Positions 5,470-8,266 of a DNA stretch of 8,266 nucleotides are shown here, piece by piece (the first letter of the stretch is position 1; the number at the start of each line of letters is the position of its first letter). Made by a program: the position numbers and the translations under genes. A model generated the notes under the pieces. It saw nothing but the letters and a program-made list of their open reading frames with translations. It had not been told where the DNA came from and searched no databases. Source of the stretch: an uncultured bacterium (GTDB taxonomy: Bacteria > Patescibacteriota > Minisyncoccia > Phycocordibacterales > UBA1006); assembly GCA_937898165.1 (NCBI GenBank), contig CALDKO010000027.1:1-8266 (forward strand). Reading direction: 5' to 3'.

Positions 5470-6279
5470 ATGGAAAAAAAGAAAAAACAATACGGTATTT
5501 TGGCCGTTATTTTTAAATTAGGAACAAAATTCGCCTCTATTCTGGCAAAAATATTAAAGTCAGCTAAAGTTGTAAAGGTTGGCCTAGCAGCTGCCTCCTT
5601 GGTGTCATATTCATATTTATTTTCTTGGCAATTTGCAATTATCATTATGTCGATGTTGTTTATCCATGAATCTGGTCACGTGTGGGCTATGAAAAGACGA
5701 GGAATCGCAACTAAAGGATTTTATTTTATTCCACTGCTAGGAGGAGCAGCAATTGCAGAAGAAAGTTTTAAAACAAGAGATAATGAAGCATATATTGCAC
5801 TGATGGGTCCTATTTGGGGGTTAGTACTATCAATAGGGGTGTTTGGTTTATATTATGTGACTAGTAATCCATTATTTGCCGCAGCTTCCAGTTGGATGGC
5901 ATTAATTAATTTAGTTAATTTAATACCAATCAATCCGTTGGATGGAGGACGTATTTTAAAATCCCTTGCACTATCAGTCGGTGTTAATTCAGAAATTATG
6001 CGTAAAGGGGTTGCAGCAATGTTGGCAATTGGTTCAATTTGTATTATTATTGCTTGTGCAGTAATGGGTTTATGGCTATTTGTACTATTAGGAAGCTTAG
6101 GATTATTAGAAGTGATCCTGGAAATAAAAAAACCTAGTACCATGGTACCAATGAGTTCAGGTGCGGTTATAAAATATTTTGCCTTATCAATTTTGGTAGG
6201 AGGTTTATTGTTTAGTATAATGTATTACACTAAACATCTACCAGGGTCAGATATTGCTATGCAATTTCTTAAAGAATAA
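5470..6279 (+). CDS. Site-2-type (M50 family) intramembrane zinc metalloprotease
   Basis: The 269-residue polytopic membrane protein has the two M50 signatures. H66-E-S-G-H70 lies in a hydrophobic segment and supplies two zinc ligands and the catalytic glutamate; N155-P-L-D158-G-G in a later segment supplies the third ligand. A GPIWG loop (113-117) and the FYFIPLLGGAAIAEE stretch (84-98) between them are also typical. A lysine-rich start (MEKKKK) and an amphipathic stretch precede the first membrane helix, and two or three hydrophobic segments follow the core. There is no PDZ or CBS domain, so this is a minimal form. Such enzymes cleave membrane-bound regulators or signal remnants, but no anti-sigma factor or other substrate candidate is adjacent. 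It has its own promoter and converges on terC across a shared terminator. Confidence 0.9.
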   Translation: MEKKKKQYGILAVIFKLGTKFASILAKILKSAKVVKVGLAAASLVSYSYLFSWQFAIIIMSMLFIHESGHVWAMKRRGIATKGFYFIPLLGGAAIAEESFKTRDNEAYIALMGPIWGLVLSIGVFGLYYVTSNPLFAAASSWMALINLVNLIPINPLDGGRILKSLALSVGVNSEIMRKGVAAMLAIGSICIIIACAVMGLWLFVLLGSLGLLEVILEIKKPSTMVPMSSGAVIKYFALSILVGGLLFSIMYYTKHLPGSDIAMQFLKE

Positions 6280-6288
6280 AAAATAAAC

Positions 6289-6319
6289 AAAACTCCAAGT
6301 CTATGACTTGGAGTTTTTT
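6289..6319. terminator. Bidirectional terminator shared by the M50 gene and terC
   Basis: A 12-bp perfect stem, AAAACTCCAAGT (6289-6300) with ACTTGGAGTTTT (6306-6317), has a CTATG loop and a T run ending at 6319 on the plus strand. The minus strand also runs into a T-rich tail. It starts nine bases after the protease stop. On the other strand it includes the terC stop codon (6301-6303) and its last few codons. Confidence 0.9.
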
Positions 6320-7020
6320 CGTAATGCAATATTTTCCAGTATCGGTAGTGCAAATATTGCAACTGACAATAATGAAAAAATTACATCAAATGTTTCTGAT
6401 TCTAAAACATTGCAAACAGAAGTATCAATAAATCCACATGCTGTAGTAATAATTAACTTTAAACCAAGTAGTCCAATAACCAGAAACGCTGCAGATTCGA
6501 GTCGTGGGTACTTTTTCATCAATCCAACAAATGATTGCGCAACAAATCGCATCGCAAGTATCCCAATTCCAACACCTACCATGATCAGCCATAGTTTATC
6601 TGTTAGGGCGACTGCAGCAAAAATATTATCGATGGAAAAAGTAATATCCAATAATTCCACAGCAACAATGGTTGCCCACAGTGATCCAATATAAGGCGTT
6701 AATTTTCCGATAAGTCCTCGATCCGATGCAATTACGTCTCCGTCTTTTGGTGAATTAGATTTGAAATAATCAAATGCAAGCCATATCAGATATAATCCTC
6801 CAATAATTTTTAACCACCAAATATGGATTAGCCATGTTGCAAATACCAGACATAATCCACGGAAAACATATGCACCAATAATCCCGTAACGGAGGGCTTT
6901 TGCTTGTTGTTTTTCTGGTAATGGAGAAACTAGGATAGCCAACACCACAGCATTGTCGATGGATAGTAATGTTTCCAATAATAATAAAGTTACTATAACA
7001 GATATATCATGCCAAATCAT
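6301..7020 (-). CDS. TerC-family integral membrane protein, possible metal (manganese) exporter
   Basis: The 239-residue protein has about seven hydrophobic segments in two related halves. Each half carries the family's acidic membrane motif: E16-T-L-L-S-I-D22-N23 in the first, and E122-L-L-D125 with S129-I-D131-N132 in the second. The TerC family includes the tellurite-resistance protein, Alx and the Bacillus proteins MeeF/MeeY; several members export manganese, some to metallate secreted enzymes. Substrate here is an inference. There is no room for a yybP-ykoY manganese riboswitch because the -10 element ends six bases before the ATG. The C-terminal codons double as half of a terminator hairpin. 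The gene follows the photolyase gene on the same strand but is separated from it by a terminator and promoter. Confidence 0.93.
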   Translation of the reverse strand: MIWHDISVIVTLLLLETLLSIDNAVVLAILVSPLPEKQQAKALRYGIIGAYVFRGLCLVFATWLIHIWWLKIIGGLYLIWLAFDYFKSNSPKDGDVIASDRGLIGKLTPYIGSLWATIVAVELLDITFSIDNIFAAVALTDKLWLIMVGVGIGILAMRFVAQSFVGLMKKYPRLESAAFLVIGLLGLKLIITTACGFIDTSVCNVLESETFDVIFSLLSVAIFALPILENIALRKNSKS

Positions 7021-7026
7021 ACAGAT

Positions 7027-7054
7027 AGTATAGCGTAATAAAAAATAAATACAA
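7027..7054 (-). promoter_or_regulatory. Promoter of terC, predicted leaderless start
   Basis: On the minus strand TATACT (7027-7032) ends exactly six bases before the terC ATG, which places the transcription start on the start codon. A weak -35, TTGTAT (7049-7054), lies 16 bp upstream at the edge of the photolyase terminator's T-rich tail. Confidence 0.55.
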
Positions 7055-7087
7055 AAAACACCCGTTAGAACAGTGATTCTTGGGTGT
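7053..7087 (-). terminator. Intrinsic terminator of the photolyase gene
   Basis: On the minus strand ACACCC and GGGTGT (7082-7087 with 7058-7063) form a six-pair stem, with a further AGAA/TTCT pairing in the loop. A run of six T (7053-7058) follows, and then more T-rich sequence. The loop contains the photolyase stop codon. Confidence 0.75.
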
Positions 7088-8266
7088 GTTTTTTTATGTA
7101 GGCCTTTACATTAAATTTCTTTTCACAGCCACTGCGTGCCATGTATCTGATTTGTCCAAAAATAGGCCGTTCGAACCATGCTCTGTCATGAACACCTCCG
7201 ATACTCCACGCAATACCTGCGTAGCCATTTGGGTCACGTCCATCTAATTCATAGGTATCATTTAAATATATTGCTATTTTCATGGCATCTTCCGCACTTG
7301 CGGTCCATTCCAGGATTTTCTTTGCCCAATACATGCGCATATATCCATGCATTTTACCAGTGTTTACCATTTCCAGTTGTGCAGCATTCCATAGTTCATC
7401 GTGTGTTTTCGCATGTTCAAATTGTTTTAATGTATAGATATATTCACGTTTGTCATGTCGAAATCTGCGGTGAGATCTTTTCGCCCAACCCGGGAAACCT
7501 TCTGTTGTATCATAGTGTTCATTATACCAGCAAAAATTATCAGACAGTTCCCGGCGCACAATTAGTTCTTCCAAAAACGCACCTGCGTGATCAATTAAAA
7601 TTAATGGTCGATCAACATCAACACTTGCTTTATTTTTTAGAGAATCAAGTATTTTTTGAATAGGAAATTTTACATGATCAATTACTTCCATTGCAACACG
7701 TTGTGGTGAAATCATTCCATAATGCAGATAGGGTGACAGATTAGATTGAGCATCTGCCAGTGGATCATTACGTAATGTTCCATATATATCCAACTTGTTT
7801 TTAATAAAATCCTGCAATGTTTTTTTTGCGTGTTTTTCACCCGGGATAATCCAGGTAACGGGCGTATTTTTTTTATCAACCTCTGGTATCTCTAATATTT
7901 TTTTCCAATGAATTGTTGGAATTTTCTTAGAGTAAGAAACAGGATGTTTTCGAACCGTAGGGAAATCATCCAGGTATTCTGGGAGGAGTTTATGGATTTT
8001 GGGACGTAATGTATAGGCACCATATTCTTGTTTATTTGATGCAATCCATACTGGAACAATATTATGCGCATCTACCATGGCCATAGCGCACGATATATTT
8101 TTTGCAATTTTTTCTTTCCATTGACATTGGATACGCAATGGGGAACAGTCAGTTATCAGTGCACCAATGTTATGTTCATTACAAAAATTAACAATCAGTT
8201 CTGGTGATTGTTTTCCAGTAGTATCAATTAATAAATAAAATGGAATATTCTTTTCTGCACACGTTT
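7065..8266 (-). CDS. phr: Class II CPD photolyase (deoxyribodipyrimidine photo-lyase), 5' end beyond the window
   Basis: This FAD enzyme uses blue light to split cyclobutane pyrimidine dimers. About 400 residues are visible and the frame is open to the right edge, so the true start lies outside, probably some 50 residues further given the family's usual length. The N-terminal antenna domain shows IPFYLLIDTT, then a DCSPLR...W stretch and VDAHNIVPVW with the following SNKQEYGAYTLRPKI, all characteristic of class II. The catalytic domain shows LSPYLHYGMISPQR, ELIVRRELSDNFCWYN, GKMHGYMRMYWAKKILEW, DGRDPNGYAGIAWSIGGVHD, and ERPIFGQIRYMARSGCEKKF near the end. These are class II hallmarks rather than class I or cryptochrome. 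The reading passes through a TTG at 8136-8138 that could be mistaken for the start; upstream homology shows it is internal. A terminator overlaps its stop. Confidence 0.96.
   Translation of the reverse strand, partial: TCAEKNIPFYLLIDTTGKQSPELIVNFCNEHNIGALITDCSPLRIQCQWKEKIAKNISCAMAMVDAHNIVPVWIASNKQEYGAYTLRPKIHKLLPEYLDDFPTVRKHPVSYSKKIPTIHWKKILEIPEVDKKNTPVTWIIPGEKHAKKTLQDFIKNKLDIYGTLRNDPLADAQSNLSPYLHYGMISPQRVAMEVIDHVKFPIQKILDSLKNKASVDVDRPLILIDHAGAFLEELIVRRELSDNFCWYNEHYDTTEGFPGWAKRSHRRFRHDKREYIYTLKQFEHAKTHDELWNAAQLEMVNTGKMHGYMRMYWAKKILEWTASAEDAMKIAIYLNDTYELDGRDPNGYAGIAWSIGGVHDRAWFERPIFGQIRYMARSGCEKKFNVKAYIKKHTQESLF

Noticed and set aside
7021..7064. Manganese (yybP-ykoY) riboswitch ahead of terC
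   Set aside because: The 44-base gap is occupied by the photolyase terminator tail and the terC promoter; there is no space for the aptamer.
7178..7663. 161-codon plus-strand frame inside the photolyase gene
   Set aside because: It is a histidine-rich mirror frame opposite a strongly conserved coding sequence.
8136..8138. TTG as the start of the photolyase gene
   Set aside because: The frame stays open to the window edge, and the upstream residues (IPFYLLIDTT, then DCSP) match the class II photolyase N-terminal domain.

Overview
The window is a compact, AT-rich bacterial chromosome segment that uses the standard genetic code. All ten genes end in TAA or TAG and none in TGA. The gene content points to a candidate-phyla-radiation (Patescibacteria) genome: a reduced cell-division cluster, a short FtsL-like protein, a penicillin-binding protein of the kind seen in that group, and almost no Shine-Dalgarno sequences. 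This placement is an inference from protein character; there is no rRNA or other marker to confirm it.

Layout. Positions 1-508 hold no recognisable gene. They contain low-complexity T-rich DNA, one perfect DnaA-box match and, next to mraZ, a 10-bp-period array of MraZ-type boxes. The plus-strand division/cell-wall block follows: mraZ (509-943), rsmH (945-1871) and an ftsL-like gene (1886-2224). An intrinsic terminator follows ftsL, and then the ftsI-type transpeptidase gene (2286-3998) with its own promoter. The block stops there, with no murE, mraY, murD or ftsW. A 38-bp perfect palindrome separates it from minus-strand genes for a DgkA/undecaprenol-kinase-family enzyme (4029-4412) and a cytoplasmic YceI-family lipocalin-like protein (4480-5001). 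Divergent from yceI is an HxlR-family regulator (5104-5397), and the shared intergenic region carries a tandem palindromic operator. Then come a membrane site-2-type metalloprotease (5470-6279, plus strand), a TerC-family membrane protein (6301-7020, minus) and a class II CPD photolyase (7065-8266, minus) that runs off the window's right edge.

How the parts work together. MraZ probably autoregulates the division operon through its boxes. RsmH modifies 16S rRNA, and FtsL and FtsI serve septal peptidoglycan synthesis. The lipid kinase would feed or recycle the isoprenoid carrier for wall synthesis. The HxlR protein probably controls itself and possibly yceI through the shared operator. The protease, TerC protein and photolyase look like independent housekeeping or stress functions, each with its own transcription signals.

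The most notable feature is transcriptional. Five genes (ftsI, dgkA, yceI, hxlR, terC) have a good -10 element only 6-9 nt upstream of the start codon, which predicts leaderless or nearly leaderless mRNAs. No start codon of a recognised gene has a convincing Shine-Dalgarno sequence. I found no CRISPR array, insertion sequence, tRNA or rRNA gene, and no clearly new multi-gene system.
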